The notes: a model not told the origin generated them from the letters alone. 36,569 bases of DNA from an uncultured Oscillospiraceae bacterium (GCA_947631865.1 CANRNF010000024.1:1-36569), one strand, 5' to 3'. Positions 23,089 to 31,112 are shown, numbered from the stretch's first letter. Numbers and translations: made by a program.

Positions 23089-23426
23089 CAGGGTTCCTCC
23101 TTCCATGATATGAGCGCGTCCAGCACGCCCTTCGTCTCATTCCACTCCTGCCGCTCCGCCGCCAGCTTCGCCATCCCCGCCTGGGTGACGGCGTAATACC
23201 GCCGCCGGGCCCCAGGGCCGTCCTCCCCCCAGTAGGAGGTGATGAGCCCGTTCTGCTCCAGGCGCTTGAAGGCGGTGTAGAGCGTGGCCTCCTTGAAACC
23301 ATAGGCCCCGCCGGTGCGCTCTGTCACGTGCTTGTTGATCTCGTAGCCGTAGCTGTCCCCGGCCACCAGCTGAGCCAGGATGATGGCGTCCGTGTGTCCC
23401 CGCAGGATATCCGCGGATATGGCCAT
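23088..23426 (-). CDS. PadR-family transcriptional regulator
   Basis: This 112-residue winged-helix protein starts MAISADILRGHTDAIILAQL and has the PadR features DSYGYEINKHV, FKEATLYTAFKRLEQNGLI and RRRYYAVTQAG. The ATG at 23426 has GGAGG 8 nt upstream; the longer in-frame extension includes the promoter and operator region. It overlaps the DUF1700/DUF4097 gene by ATGA. It should bind the inverted repeat over its own promoter (23466-23507). The inducer is unknown; PadR proteins often respond to small phenolic compounds or antimicrobials. Confidence 0.93.
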   Translation of the reverse strand: MAISADILRGHTDAIILAQLVAGDSYGYEINKHVTERTGGAYGFKEATLYTAFKRLEQNGLITSYWGEDGPGARRRYYAVTQAGMAKLAAERQEWNETKGVLDALISWKEEP

Positions 23427-23465
23427 GTGCCGCGCCTCCTTTCGTCTCGTTATGTACTTCGCCTT

Positions 23466-23514
23466 GCGAGGTATCTTGTAAAAGCATAGTAACACGATAT
23501 ACCTCGCCTGTCAA
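23466..23514 (-). promoter_or_regulatory. Promoter and operator of the padR-DUF4097 operon
   Basis: On the minus strand TTGACA (23509-23514) and TACTAT (23486-23491) are 17 bp apart. A perfect 9-bp inverted repeat, GCGAGGTAT (23466-23474) and ATACCTCGC (23499-23507), brackets the -10, with its centre at 23486.5. A dimeric repressor bound there would block RNA polymerase. Confidence 0.8.
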
Positions 23515-23534
23515 GGTATTTTTTCAAAAAATAT

Positions 23535-23557
23535 GACCTCCGGCTTTGCCGGAGGTC
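23535..23557 (-). terminator. Terminator of the HMA-domain gene
   Basis: GACCTCCGGC and GCCGGAGGTC form a perfect 10-bp stem around TTT. On the minus strand the stem is followed by ATATTTTTTG, a good U tract. It lies just after the HMA gene and upstream of the padR promoter. Confidence 0.85.
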
Positions 23558-23563
23558 TTCGTT

Positions 23564-23821
23564 CTATTTCTGCCCGAAACCGAACAGGCCTTTTTTCGGC
23601 GTTTCCGCCTCGGTGCGCACGTGGGACGCCTCATAGCCCGTGGCGTTCACCGCGTCCAGCAGCGCCTGGTCCGGCACGCCCTCCACGCAGACCACCCGGG
23701 CCTCCTTTTTAGACCGGCTGGCCGAGGCCTTCTCCACCCCCGGCACCTTCCGCAGGGCCTCCGCCACATGGCTTTCGCACATGCCGCACATCATGCCTTC
23801 CACCGTCAGCACCTTTGTCAT
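23564..23821 (-). CDS. Small heavy-metal-associated (HMA) domain protein
   Basis: The 85-residue protein is a single ferredoxin-like HMA domain with the metal-binding motif MMCGMC (C12, C15) and the usual HVAEALRKVPGVEKASAS continuation, plus a short basic tail. Such proteins bind Cu(I) or other soft metals and hand them to P-type ATPases; none is nearby. GGAGG lies 10 nt before the start. A metalloregulator-like palindrome overlaps the region just downstream of its -10 box, so metal-dependent expression is likely (inference). Confidence 0.92.
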   Translation of the reverse strand: MTKVLTVEGMMCGMCESHVAEALRKVPGVEKASASRSKKEARVVCVEGVPDQALLDAVNATGYEASHVRTEAETPKKGLFGFGQK

Positions 23822-23839
23822 ATCCGCGCATCCTCCTGA

Positions 23840-23887
23840 TTAGTTATTTCTAACCTATATTATACCCCTCTCGCCCACTCGCCGCAA
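23840..23887 (-). promoter_or_regulatory. Promoter of the HMA gene with a DtxR-like site
   Basis: On the minus strand TTGCGG (23882-23887) and TATAAT (23859-23864) are 17 bp apart. Just downstream, 23840-23858 reads ATAGGTTAGAAATAACTAA on the minus strand. It matches 13 of 19 positions of the DtxR/IdeR consensus as I remember it, with the TAGGTTAG half intact. This suggests iron- or manganese-type control. Confidence 0.5.
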
Positions 23888-23915
23888 GAGGCAAAATAAT
23901 TTTTCCCTCCCCCCC

Positions 23916-23976
23916 TTGACAGGACCACTATGTCGTGGTACGATATAGTCACGATATGTCGAGATGCGACATATCG
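23916..23976 (+). promoter_or_regulatory. Promoter and two operators of the padR-DUF2812 operon
   Basis: TTGACA (23916-23921) and TACGAT (23939-23944) are 17 bp apart. One inverted repeat with ACTATGTCGT/ACGATATAGT arms (9 of 10 matching, 23927-23949) covers the spacer and -10. A second, perfect, CGATATGTCG/CGACATATCG with a 5-bp centre (23952-23976), follows. The second contains ATGT-N9-ACAT, close to the PadR consensus ATGT-N8-ACAT. Confidence 0.82.
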
Positions 23977-24000
23977 CACTGCGACACAAGGAGGTGCGCC

Positions 24001-24336
24001 ATGGGCAGAGACACGGAGCCCCTGACCGAGAGCTATTTTTACATCCTGCTGTGCTTGTATCGGGGCCCCAGCCACGGCTACGGCATCATGCATGACGCCC
24101 TGCGCCTGTCCCGGGGCCATGTGCACATCGGCTCGGGCACCATGTACGGGGCCACATCCAATATGATGAAGAAGGGCTGGATACAGGAGCTGCCCGGCCA
24201 GGACGCGGACCGGCGGCGGCTCTACACTCTGACGGACGAGGGCCGGGAGGTCCTGTTGGCGGAGGCGGACCGGCTGCGGCACCTGGCCGCGGCGGCGGAG
24301 AGCATCATAGAGGGAGGAGAGACAAATGAGGAATAA
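24001..24336 (+). CDS. PadR-family transcriptional regulator
   Basis: This 111-residue winged-helix protein (MGRDTEPLTESYFYILLCLY) has the PadR block SHGYGIMHDALRLSRGHVHIG, then SGTMYGATSNMMKKGWI and RRRLYTLTDEGREVL. The ATG at 24001 follows AAGGAGG at normal spacing; upstream in-frame codons lie inside the operators. It overlaps the DUF2812 gene by 11 nt. PadR-DUF2812 pairs are a recurrent module in Firmicutes, in which the regulator represses the operon. Confidence 0.93.
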   Translation: MGRDTEPLTESYFYILLCLYRGPSHGYGIMHDALRLSRGHVHIGSGTMYGATSNMMKKGWIQELPGQDADRRRLYTLTDEGREVLLAEADRLRHLAAAAESIIEGGETNEE

Positions 24337-25234
24337 AAAACATCGCTATGTCATGTACCCTGCCTGGGAGTACCAGCGGGAGATCGACGACCTGAACGCC
24401 CTGTCGGAGGCGGGCTGGCAGCTGGAAAAGGGCGGGTGCTTCCACAGCGTGTTCTACCGGGACGAGGGCGTACGGTATCGCTACGCCGTGGACTATAACC
24501 AGAGCATCGACGACCCGGCCCGCTACCGTGACACTTTCCGGGAGCAGGGCTGGGAATTCATAAGCGACACCTTCAACGGCTGGCACTTCTTCCGCAAAAA
24601 ATATGACCCCGCCCTGCCCCCGGAGGAATACGAAATATACACCGACGAGCATTCGGTGCGGGACATGGCGGGCCGCTGGAGCCGCCTGGGCTATATACTG
24701 GGCGGGATCGAGCTGCTCGTGACGGCGGGCAACGCCTTCATGGCCCTGCGCCTCCCCTCCATCGGCAGCATCATCATCACCCTGGCCTGCCTGACACTGG
24801 GCGTCACGATCCTGACAGGCGCCTGGCGCATCCACCACCCCAGCGTGGCCGGCAAGCCCCGGAAGAGCCTGCGCTGGTGCTTCTCGGTGGTGTTCGCGCT
24901 GCTGGCCGTGGGGCTCGTCTACAGCTTCTTCCGCTTCCACGCCACCGCCGACAGCGAGTATGTCTACGACCCGGCGGCGCCCCCCTGGACCTGGGAGATG
25001 AGCGTGTCCCTGCCCGACTTCTACACCCTGGACGCGGAGGCCGACGTGGACGCCTATGTGGACATCACCGTGACCAACAAAAACGGCAAGGTGCTGGCCC
25101 AGATGGGCGGCGGCTGGGATCTGCGGGCCAAGGCCGCCATGTTCCTCCTGCCGGGAAAGTACGACGTGACCGTCCAATACGCCCCGGACACCCCGGCCGG
25201 CACCGCCGGCATCTTCCGGTTTGAAGTGGACTAA
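24326..25234 (+). CDS. DUF2812 domain membrane protein
   Basis: The 302-residue protein has an N-terminal DUF2812 domain (about 1-105: YPAWEYQREIDDLNALSEAGWQ, YRDTFREQGWEFI, GWHFFRKKY). Two hydrophobic hairpin segments (about 125-162) and one more helix (about 185-203) follow, and then an extracytoplasmic-type beta domain (about 215-302). The molecular function of DUF2812 is unknown. It is the target gene of the padR just upstream. The C-terminal beta domain, with MSVSLPDFYTLDAEADVDAY and PGKYDVTVQY, could bind a ligand outside the cell (inference). Confidence 0.85.
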   Translation: MRNKKHRYVMYPAWEYQREIDDLNALSEAGWQLEKGGCFHSVFYRDEGVRYRYAVDYNQSIDDPARYRDTFREQGWEFISDTFNGWHFFRKKYDPALPPEEYEIYTDEHSVRDMAGRWSRLGYILGGIELLVTAGNAFMALRLPSIGSIIITLACLTLGVTILTGAWRIHHPSVAGKPRKSLRWCFSVVFALLAVGLVYSFFRFHATADSEYVYDPAAPPWTWEMSVSLPDFYTLDAEADVDAYVDITVTNKNGKVLAQMGGGWDLRAKAAMFLLPGKYDVTVQYAPDTPAGTAGIFRFEVD

Positions 25235-25242
25235 ATATAGAG

Positions 25243-25278
25243 ACCGGCGCGGGCTGATTGCCCGCGCCGGTTTCATTT
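25243..25278. terminator. Terminator between convergent DUF2812 and HAD genes
   Basis: ACCGGCGCGGGC (25243-25254) and GCCCGCGCCGGT (25260-25271) form a perfect 12-bp stem with a 5-nt loop, followed on the plus strand by TTCATTT. Confidence 0.8.
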
Positions 25279-25894
25279 ACACGTTTATGTTTGATTCCCG
25301 CATATGTACCCGCAGCTCCTCCACGCTGCCGTGGAACACCGCCCCGTCCATGCCGCAGCGCATGGCGCCCACCACGTTCAGGGGCGTGTCGTCCACGAAG
25401 TAGCACTCCTCCGCTTTGAGGCCGTAGCGCGTCAGCAGCGTCTCGTATATCTGCCGCTCAGGCTTAACGTACCCGATCTTGGAGGAGATGACCCCGCCGT
25501 CGAAGAGGTCTGCCCCGGGGATGCGGGGCCAGTAGTCCGGCTGCCGGTGGCTGGCGGTGGAGAGAAGGTAGACGCCGTAGCCGCCCTCCTTCAGCCCCTT
25601 CACCAGCTCCGCCATGCCCGGTATGGGCTCCATGGGCTCCTCCCAGTGGAGCACGATCTGCCGCACCGGCTCGTGCAGGCGCTGGGGCAGGCGGGCGCAG
25701 ATGCTCTCCGCCGCCTCCTCGTCCGTGATATCGCCCCAGTCCATCAGCTCCCACTCCTTGGACAGGAACACCTCGTCCATAAGTGTCTTCTCATCCTCTT
25801 TGGACAGGCCCAGCCTGCCCAGGACCCGGTCCCGGTCGAACCGGATGAGCACCTGGCCCATGTCGAAAACGACGTTTTTTATCTTACCTTGCAT
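25277..25894 (-). CDS. HAD-superfamily hydrolase
   Basis: The 205-residue protein has the haloacid dehalogenase motifs: VVFDMGQVL (nucleophile Asp; the usual second Asp is Gln here), LLSTASHRQ (motif II Ser/Thr), KPERQIYETLL (motif III Lys) and YFVDDTPLNVVGA (motif IV). A helical cap lies in between. The Gln in place of the second motif I Asp is unlike a typical phosphatase and resembles YihX-type or epoxide-hydrolase-N-domain-like members, so the activity is uncertain. The ATG at 25894 lies inside the end of prmA (16-nt overlap); coupling to prmA is expected. Confidence 0.82.
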   Translation of the reverse strand: MQGKIKNVVFDMGQVLIRFDRDRVLGRLGLSKEDEKTLMDEVFLSKEWELMDWGDITDEEAAESICARLPQRLHEPVRQIVLHWEEPMEPIPGMAELVKGLKEGGYGVYLLSTASHRQPDYWPRIPGADLFDGGVISSKIGYVKPERQIYETLLTRYGLKAEECYFVDDTPLNVVGAMRCGMDGAVFHGSVEELRVHMRESNINV

Positions 25895-26796
25895 GTGAAA
25901 CAATACCATTCTTCCATATGGTTTTCGTCTATAATCTCCAGCCCCGCGTCCCGGAGGGCGGCGGCCACGTCCCCCTCCCGGCCCTCGATGATGCCGGAGC
26001 AGACGAACACGCCGTCCTTGCCCAAGAAGCCGGGCACATGGGGCGCCAGGGGGATGATCACGTCCGCCACGATGTTGGCCAGGACCAGGTCGTAGCCGGT
26101 CCCCAGCTTTTCCCGCAGCTTCCCCGAGGCGATCACGTCGCCTACGTGGACGGTGAAGGCCTCCTCCACGCCATTCAGTCTGGCGTTGTCCCGGACGATA
26201 TCCGGGGCCTTCTCGTCCACGTCCGCGGCCACGACGGGGCCGGCCCCCAGCACCGCCGCGGCGATGCCCAGAATGCCGCTGCCGCAGCCCACGTCCAGCA
26301 CCCGCTTGCCGGGTCCGGCGTACTTCTCCACGGCGGCGAGACACATCTTGGTGGTGGGGTGGTCCCCGGTGCCGAAGAGCAGTCCCGGGTCCAGCTTCAC
26401 GGGGGTGCGGTCCCCGTCATAGTCCTGCCACTGGGGCACGATCACCAGCTTCTCCCCCGCTTCCACCGGCTGGTAGTAATTCTTCCAGTTGTTCTCCCAG
26501 TCCTCGTCCGACACGGGCTTACTTTCGGGATTAAAGCCCTTCTTGTAGAGCTCCGCCACCACGGCCCGGCCCTGGTCGTCGTCCGCCAGCCAGAGCTTGA
26601 CCCGGCTGGCCCCGGACATGGACTTCTCCAGGCCGTCGTCCACGAAATCCCAGTACTGGGTGTTGTTCTCCAGGAACTGTTTGAAGTCCCGCTCGTCCTC
26701 GATGACGAAGCCCTCCAGCCCCATGCCGGTGAGCTGGTCGCATATGGCCTCCGGGTCCCCGTGTGCGGGGATGGAGACTTCTAACCATGCAGCCAA
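25879..26796 (-). CDS. prmA: Ribosomal protein L11 methyltransferase
   Basis: The 305-residue protein has an N-terminal substrate-recognition domain (AAWLEVSIPAHGDPEAICDQL, then ENNWKNYYQPVEAGEKLVIVPQW). It continues as a class I SAM methyltransferase with FGTGDHPTTKMCLAAVEK, LDVGCGSGILGIAA and ANIVADVI. It trimethylates ribosomal protein L11. I place the start at the TTG at 26796, with GGAAG about 6 nt upstream, since the domain begins there; the longer in-frame reading through the upstream hairpin has no good ribosome binding site. It overlaps the HAD gene. DnaJ or RsmE genes, often neighbours, are not here. Confidence 0.9.
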   Translation of the reverse strand: MAAWLEVSIPAHGDPEAICDQLTGMGLEGFVIEDERDFKQFLENNTQYWDFVDDGLEKSMSGASRVKLWLADDDQGRAVVAELYKKGFNPESKPVSDEDWENNWKNYYQPVEAGEKLVIVPQWQDYDGDRTPVKLDPGLLFGTGDHPTTKMCLAAVEKYAGPGKRVLDVGCGSGILGIAAAVLGAGPVVAADVDEKAPDIVRDNARLNGVEEAFTVHVGDVIASGKLREKLGTGYDLVLANIVADVIIPLAPHVPGFLGKDGVFVCSGIIEGREGDVAAALRDAGLEIIDENHMEEWYCFTCKVR

Positions 26797-26858
26797 AATG
26801 ATCTTCCTTTCAAAAAGCCTCGCAGAGTTCGTGTCCGCAGACGCGAATAGATTTAGAT

Positions 26859-26981
26859 AATGATTTCCCAGGACATGCGCCTGGGAAATCATTCTTCTCA
26901 GCCCGCAAACGTGCGAGCGCAGCGAGTGCGCTGCAGCGGGCTGCAACCTTTTGCATCGAAAGGCGTTAGCCTTTTGATGCA
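26859..26981 (-). repeat. Three consecutive hairpins between xfp and prmA
   Basis: Hairpin 1: AATGATTTCCCAGG (26859-26872) and CCTGGGAAATCATT (26880-26893), 14 bp perfect with a 7-nt loop. Hairpin 2: GCCCGC (26901-26906) and GCGGGC (26936-26941), with an inner GAGCGCAGCGAGTGCGC-type core. Hairpin 3: TGCATCGAAAGGC (26952-26964) and GCCTTTTGATGCA (26969-26981), 12 of 13 pairs, with the xfp stop codon in its loop. None has a clear U tract on the minus strand. Together they fill the gap between xfp and prmA; they may stabilise the xfp mRNA or be a repeat family. Confidence 0.7.
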
Positions 26982-29341
26982 GTCCATTTCCATTCGGACA
27001 CCTCGGGCAGGTCCACGCCGTACTTGGCGATATACTGCTTGTGCTCCACCAGCTTGTCCCGCATCTGCTGGGCCAGGGCCGCGCTGCGGTTTCCAAGGCA
27101 GTCCAGGTTCTGCAGCGCCGTCAGCACCAGATGGTACCGGTCGATGTTATTCAGCACCCGCATGTCGAAGGGCGTGGTGATGGTGCCCTCCTCGATATAG
27201 CCGCGCACGTGCAGGTTCTTGTTCTTGCGCTTGTAGGTGAACTCGTGGATCAGGCTGGGATAGCCGTGGAAGGCGAACACGATGGGCTTATCCACGGTGA
27301 ACAGCATGTCGTAATCCCGGTCGGGCAGGCCGTGGGGATGCTGGGAGTCGGACTGCAGCCGCATCAGGTCCACCACGTTGATGACCCGGATCTTCAGCTC
27401 CGGGAAGGCGTCCCGCAGGATGGTCACCGCCGCCAGGGTCTCCAGGGTGGGCGTGTCGCCGCAGCAGGCCATGACGATGTCCGGCTCCTGATAGGCGTCG
27501 GTGGACGCCCACTGCCAGATGCCGATGCCCTCGGTGCAGTGCTTCACCGCCTGCTCCATGGTCAGCCACTGGGGGCGGGGGTGCTTGGAGGCCACCACCA
27601 CGTTCACGTAGTTGCGGCTGCGGATACAGTGGTCGAATACGCTGAGAAGGCAGTTGGCATCGGGGGGCAGGTAGAGCCGCACCACATCCGCCTTCTTATT
27701 GGCCACGTGGTCCAGGAAGCCGGGGTCCTGGTGGGTGAAGCCGTTGTGGTCCTGCTGCCAGACGTTGGAGGCCAGCACGTAGTTGAGGGAGGCGATCTTC
27801 TGCCGCCAGGGCAGCTGGTTGCAGACCTTCAGCCACTTGGCGTGCTGGGAGACCATGCTGTCCACGATACGGATGAAGGCCTCGTAGGAGTTGAAAAAGC
27901 CGTGCCGGCCGGTGAGAAGGTAGCCCTCCAGCATGCCCTCGCACACGTGCTCGGAGAGGAAGGAGTCCATGACCTGGCCGTCCTGAGAGAGGAACTCGTC
28001 TCCCTCCAGGATCTCGCCGTTCCAGTCCCGGCCCGTGACCTCGAACACAGGGCCCAGGCGGTTTGACATGGTCTCGTCCGGTCCGAAGACACGGAAGTTC
28101 CGCTTTTCCTCGTTCAGCTTGTAGATATCCCGGACGAACTCGCCCAGCTTGCGCATATCCTCCGCCTCCACGGCGCCGGGGGCGGGCAGGTCCACGCCGT
28201 ACTCCCGGAAGTCGGGCATGCGCAGGTCCTGCAGAAGCAATCCGCCGTTGGCGTTGGGGTTGGCGCCCATGCGGGCGTTGCCCTTGGGGGGCAGGTCCAG
28301 AAGCTCCTGGACGGGCACGCCGTTATCGTCGAACAGCTCCTCGGGATGGTAGCTCTTCAGCCACTGCTCGATCATGCGGCGGTGCTCCTCGCTGTCGGCG
28401 CTGATGGGGACCTGGTGGGCCCGGAAGGTGCCCTCCACCTGCTGGCCGTCCACCATCTTGGGGCCGGTCCAGCCCTTGGGCGTGCGCAGCACGATCATGG
28501 GCCAGATGACGCGGGAGCCGTCGTCGTCCCGGCGGGCTTTCTCCTGGGCGTTCAGGATGAAGCGGATAGCGGTGTCCAAAGCCTTGGCCATGGCAGGGTG
28601 CATCTTGGCCGGGTCGTCCCCCTCCACAAAGATGGGGTTCCAGCCGCAGCCCTCGAAGAATTTCTTCAGTTCGTCGTGGGGCAGTCGGGACAGGACCGTG
28701 GGGTTCGCGATCTTGTAGCCGTTCAGGTGCAGGATGGGCAGAACCACGCCGTCGGAACGGGGGTCGGAGAACTTGTTGAGGTGCCAGCAGGTGGCCAGCG
28801 GGCCGGTCTCGGCCTCGCCGTCGCCCACCACGCAGGCCGCGATGAGGGTGGGGTTGTCGCTGACCGCGCCGAAGGCGTGGGCCAGGGAGTAGCCCAACTC
28901 GCCGCCCTCATGGATGGAGCCCGGGGTCTCGGGCGCCACATGGGAGGGGATGCCGCCGGGGAAGGAGAACTGCCGGAAAAGCTTCTCCATACCGGCCTCG
29001 TCCCGGGTGATGTTGGGATAGACCTCGGTGTAGCTGCCGTCCAGCCAGTCCTGAGCCACCATGCCGTTGCCCCCGTGGCCGGGGCCGGACAGGTAGATCA
29101 TGTTCAGATCGTAGGCCCGGATGACCCGGTTCAGGTGGGTGTAGATGAAGTTCTGGCCAGGTACGGTGCCCCAGTGGCCGACGATCTTGTGCTTGAAGTT
29201 GGCCTCCGTCAGGGGCTTTTTCAGCAGGGGATCGCTGAGCAGATACAGCTGCCCGGCGGCGAGGTAGTTCGCCGCGCGCCAGTACATGTCCATTTTGCGG
29301 AGCATGTCCGGCGTGGCCGCGAATTCTCTGTGGTACGTCAT
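26966..29341 (-). CDS. xfp: Xylulose-5-phosphate/fructose-6-phosphate phosphoketolase
   Basis: This ThDP-dependent enzyme splits xylulose 5-phosphate or fructose 6-phosphate with phosphate to give acetyl phosphate plus a shorter sugar phosphate. The 791-residue protein shows the family blocks [77 protein letters not shown] (ThDP/Mg binding), [21 protein letters not shown] and a C-terminal [11 protein letters not shown] region. Length matches the family. The ATG at 29341 follows AGAGGTG; an upstream in-frame GTG overlaps that site. It gives acetyl phosphate for ATP or acetyl-CoA in a fermenter. Confidence 0.96.
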   Translation of the reverse strand: MTYHREFAATPDMLRKMDMYWRAANYLAAGQLYLLSDPLLKKPLTEANFKHKIVGHWGTVPGQNFIYTHLNRVIRAYDLNMIYLSGPGHGGNGMVAQDWLDGSYTEVYPNITRDEAGMEKLFRQFSFPGGIPSHVAPETPGSIHEGGELGYSLAHAFGAVSDNPTLIAACVVGDGEAETGPLATCWHLNKFSDPRSDGVVLPILHLNGYKIANPTVLSRLPHDELKKFFEGCGWNPIFVEGDDPAKMHPAMAKALDTAIRFILNAQEKARRDDDGSRVIWPMIVLRTPKGWTGPKMVDGQQVEGTFRAHQVPISADSEEHRRMIEQWLKSYHPEELFDDNGVPVQELLDLPPKGNARMGANPNANGGLLLQDLRMPDFREYGVDLPAPGAVEAEDMRKLGEFVRDIYKLNEEKRNFRVFGPDETMSNRLGPVFEVTGRDWNGEILEGDEFLSQDGQVMDSFLSEHVCEGMLEGYLLTGRHGFFNSYEAFIRIVDSMVSQHAKWLKVCNQLPWRQKIASLNYVLASNVWQQDHNGFTHQDPGFLDHVANKKADVVRLYLPPDANCLLSVFDHCIRSRNYVNVVVASKHPRPQWLTMEQAVKHCTEGIGIWQWASTDAYQEPDIVMACCGDTPTLETLAAVTILRDAFPELKIRVINVVDLMRLQSDSQHPHGLPDRDYDMLFTVDKPIVFAFHGYPSLIHEFTYKRKNKNLHVRGYIEEGTITTPFDMRVLNNIDRYHLVLTALQNLDCLGNRSAALAQQMRDKLVEHKQYIAKYGVDLPEVSEWKWTASKG

Positions 29342-29370
29342 AGCTGTCACCTCTGTACTTTCTGAATGTT

Positions 29371-29376
29371 ATTATA
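29371..29376 (-). promoter_or_regulatory. Candidate -10 box of xfp
   Basis: TATAAT on the minus strand lies 30 nt before the xfp start, but no convincing -35 is at the right distance. The lipoprotein gene upstream is on the same strand, so read-through is an alternative. Confidence 0.4.
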
Positions 29377-29417
29377 TCCCGGCGCCGCTCAGATATCGGT
29401 CCGGACAGGGTCTTATT

Positions 29418-29915
29418 TTAGCCCGCCGGGGCGTAGAGGGCCGCGGCGTCCGCCTCCCACCGGGCGGAGTCCAGGCCCGCCTGCTGGGCCAGGGCCGTGA
29501 TGTCGATGCCAAAATAGCTCACGCGGGCAAAGCGGATGACCCCGTCGGCCATCGTGCCCTCAAAGACGATCTCACCGTTTTTCTCGCCGCCGTAGGGCTC
29601 CGCGGGGACCATGTAGGCGCAGGTGCCGTCGGGCCGGACCAGCAGGACGCTGCCGTCCTCGCCCCGGTAGACGTCGCCCTCTTCGGCGAACGCGCTGCGG
29701 GCGTCCTCATTCTCTATCTCCGGCTCCGGCAGCGAGGGGACCCGCTCCGGCTCTGCCGCGCGGCCGTCGTTGTCCAGGGCCTTGTCCAGCACCCCGCCCC
29801 AATCCATCCGGGCCAGGGTGTCCAGGTCGGACATGAGCTGTCCGCCGCCGCACCCCGCGCACAGCGCCGCGAACAGTATCGCCAGCGCCAGGCACAGGGC
29901 TCTGCCGTGCTTCAT
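29418..29915 (-). CDS. Small lipoprotein of unknown function
   Basis: The 165-residue protein has a signal peptide with a lipobox (LCAGC, C22) followed by a GGG linker, then an acidic linker and a small domain with GSVLLVRPDGTCAYMVP and GEIVFEGTMADGVIRFARVSYFG. The predicted beta strands suggest a small beta-sandwich or barrel. I do not recognise a family. AGGAGGG precedes the ATG. It has its own promoter (29966-29993) and lies upstream of xfp on the same strand. A much longer frame covering this gene on the same strand is a shadow of the aldolase gene. Confidence 0.8.
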   Translation of the reverse strand: MKHGRALCLALAILFAALCAGCGGGQLMSDLDTLARMDWGGVLDKALDNDGRAAEPERVPSLPEPEIENEDARSAFAEEGDVYRGEDGSVLLVRPDGTCAYMVPAEPYGGEKNGEIVFEGTMADGVIRFARVSYFGIDITALAQQAGLDSARWEADAAALYAPAG

Positions 29916-29965
29916 GGTATTCCCTCCTGCGTGAGCGCGAACGCTCATCCATTCGTTCTCACACC

Positions 29966-30045
29966 AGTATATCAGATTTTCCATCGAATGCAACGGTAAA
30001 AAACGCACCGGCGGATTGCCCCCAGGGTCCCGGCGTGCTATACTG
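29966..30045. promoter_or_regulatory. Divergent promoters of the lipoprotein and aldolase genes
   Basis: On the minus strand TTGCAT (29988-29993) and TATACT (29966-29971), 16 bp apart and with a TG-extended -10, drive the lipoprotein. On the plus strand TTGCCC (30017-30022) and TATACT (30040-30045), 17 bp apart with TGC-extension, drive the aldolase-like gene. The 162-bp gap holds nothing else that I recognise. Confidence 0.6.
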
Positions 30046-30077
30046 ACAAAAGCGATATGCGACAAAAAGGAGACGCC

Positions 30078-31112
30078 ATGATCCGCTTCAACAACGATTA
30101 CAGCCGGGGCGCCCACCCCGCCATCCTGCAAGCCCTTGCCGACACCAACGCCGTGAGCTACAACGGCTACGGCATCGACCCCTGGTGCGAAAAGGCCGCC
30201 AACGATATCAAAAAGTATCTGGACTGTCCGGACGCCGCCGTCCACTTCCTCATCGGCGGCACCCAGGCCAATTTCACCGCCATCGCCGCCTGCCTGCGGG
30301 CCTATCAGTCTGTGATCAGCGCCCAGACCGGCCACATCCACGCCCATGAGACCGGCGCGGTGGAGCACGGGGGCCACAAGATCCTCACCCTCCCCGCTGA
30401 GAACGGGAAGATCACCGCCGCCCAGGTGGCGGCCGAGGGCGAGGCCTACCGCTCCAGCCCCATCCAGGAGCACATCACCCAGCCCAAAATGGTCTATATC
30501 TCCTTCCCCACCGAGTACGGCACGGTCTATACCCTCAAGGAGCTCACCGACCTGCGGGCCGCCTGCGACAAGTACGGCATGTACCTCTACATCGACGGGG
30601 CCCGCCTGGGCTACGGTCTCGCCGCTGCGGGCGGGGACGTGACCATCCGGGACATCGCCCGCCTGGCGGACATATTCTACATCGGCGGCACCAAGTGTGG
30701 CGCTCTCTTCGGCGAGGCCATGGTCATCACGAACCCGGCCCTCAAGCCGGACTTCCGCAGCTTCATCAAGCAAAACGGCGCCATGCTGGCCAAGGGGTGG
30801 CTGCTGGGGCTGCAGTTCTCGGTCCTTTTTCGGGACGGGCTCTATTTCGATATCACCCGCCGGGCGGTGGAACAGGCCATGGAACTGAAGGCGGCCTTCG
30901 AGAAAAAAGGCGTCCCCTTTTTCATGGACAGCCCCACCAACCAGCAGTTCGTCATCCTGACCCGGGGCCAGGTGAAGGCCCTGGAGGAGAAGTACGTCTT
31001 CGAGCCGGACCACGATGTGGACGGCGAGCACACCTGCGTGCGCTTTTGCACCAGCTGGGCCACTCTCCCCGAGGAGATCGCGGCCCTCACGGCGGATATC
31101 GCCGCGCTGTGA
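30078..31112 (+). CDS. Threonine-aldolase-like PLP enzyme
   Basis: The 344-residue fold-type I PLP protein belongs to the beta-eliminating lyase/low-specificity L-threonine aldolase group. It begins MIRFNNDYSRGAHPAIL and shows HAHETGAVEHGGHKI, the pyridine-binding Asp in YIDGARLGYG (D173) and the PLP lysine in GGTKCGALFGE (K206). It probably cleaves threonine, allo-threonine or another beta-hydroxy amino acid to glycine and an aldehyde. The ATG at 30078 follows AAAAGGAG. It is monocistronic, divergent from the lipoprotein. Tyrosine or serine derivatives as substrates cannot be excluded. Confidence 0.88.
   Translation: MIRFNNDYSRGAHPAILQALADTNAVSYNGYGIDPWCEKAANDIKKYLDCPDAAVHFLIGGTQANFTAIAACLRAYQSVISAQTGHIHAHETGAVEHGGHKILTLPAENGKITAAQVAAEGEAYRSSPIQEHITQPKMVYISFPTEYGTVYTLKELTDLRAACDKYGMYLYIDGARLGYGLAAAGGDVTIRDIARLADIFYIGGTKCGALFGEAMVITNPALKPDFRSFIKQNGAMLAKGWLLGLQFSVLFRDGLYFDITRRAVEQAMELKAAFEKKGVPFFMDSPTNQQFVILTRGQVKALEEKYVFEPDHDVDGEHTCVRFCTSWATLPEEIAALTADIAAL

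Noticed and set aside
21718..23196. A 492-codon plus-strand frame opposite the DUF4097 gene
   Set aside because: It lacks recognisable motifs, begins inside the terminator of the CobW pair and mirrors the SGDV repeats of the real gene.
26797..27096. An N-terminal extension of PrmA reading through the hairpins and into xfp
   Set aside because: PrmA alignments by eye begin near AAWLEVS, a TTG with GGAAG 6 nt upstream is available, and the extension is encoded by hairpin repeats and the end of xfp.
30078..31112. Assignment as tyrosine phenol-lyase or tryptophanase
   Set aside because: The length of 344 residues and the motif arrangement fit threonine aldolases; tyrosine phenol-lyase and tryptophanase are more than 100 residues longer.
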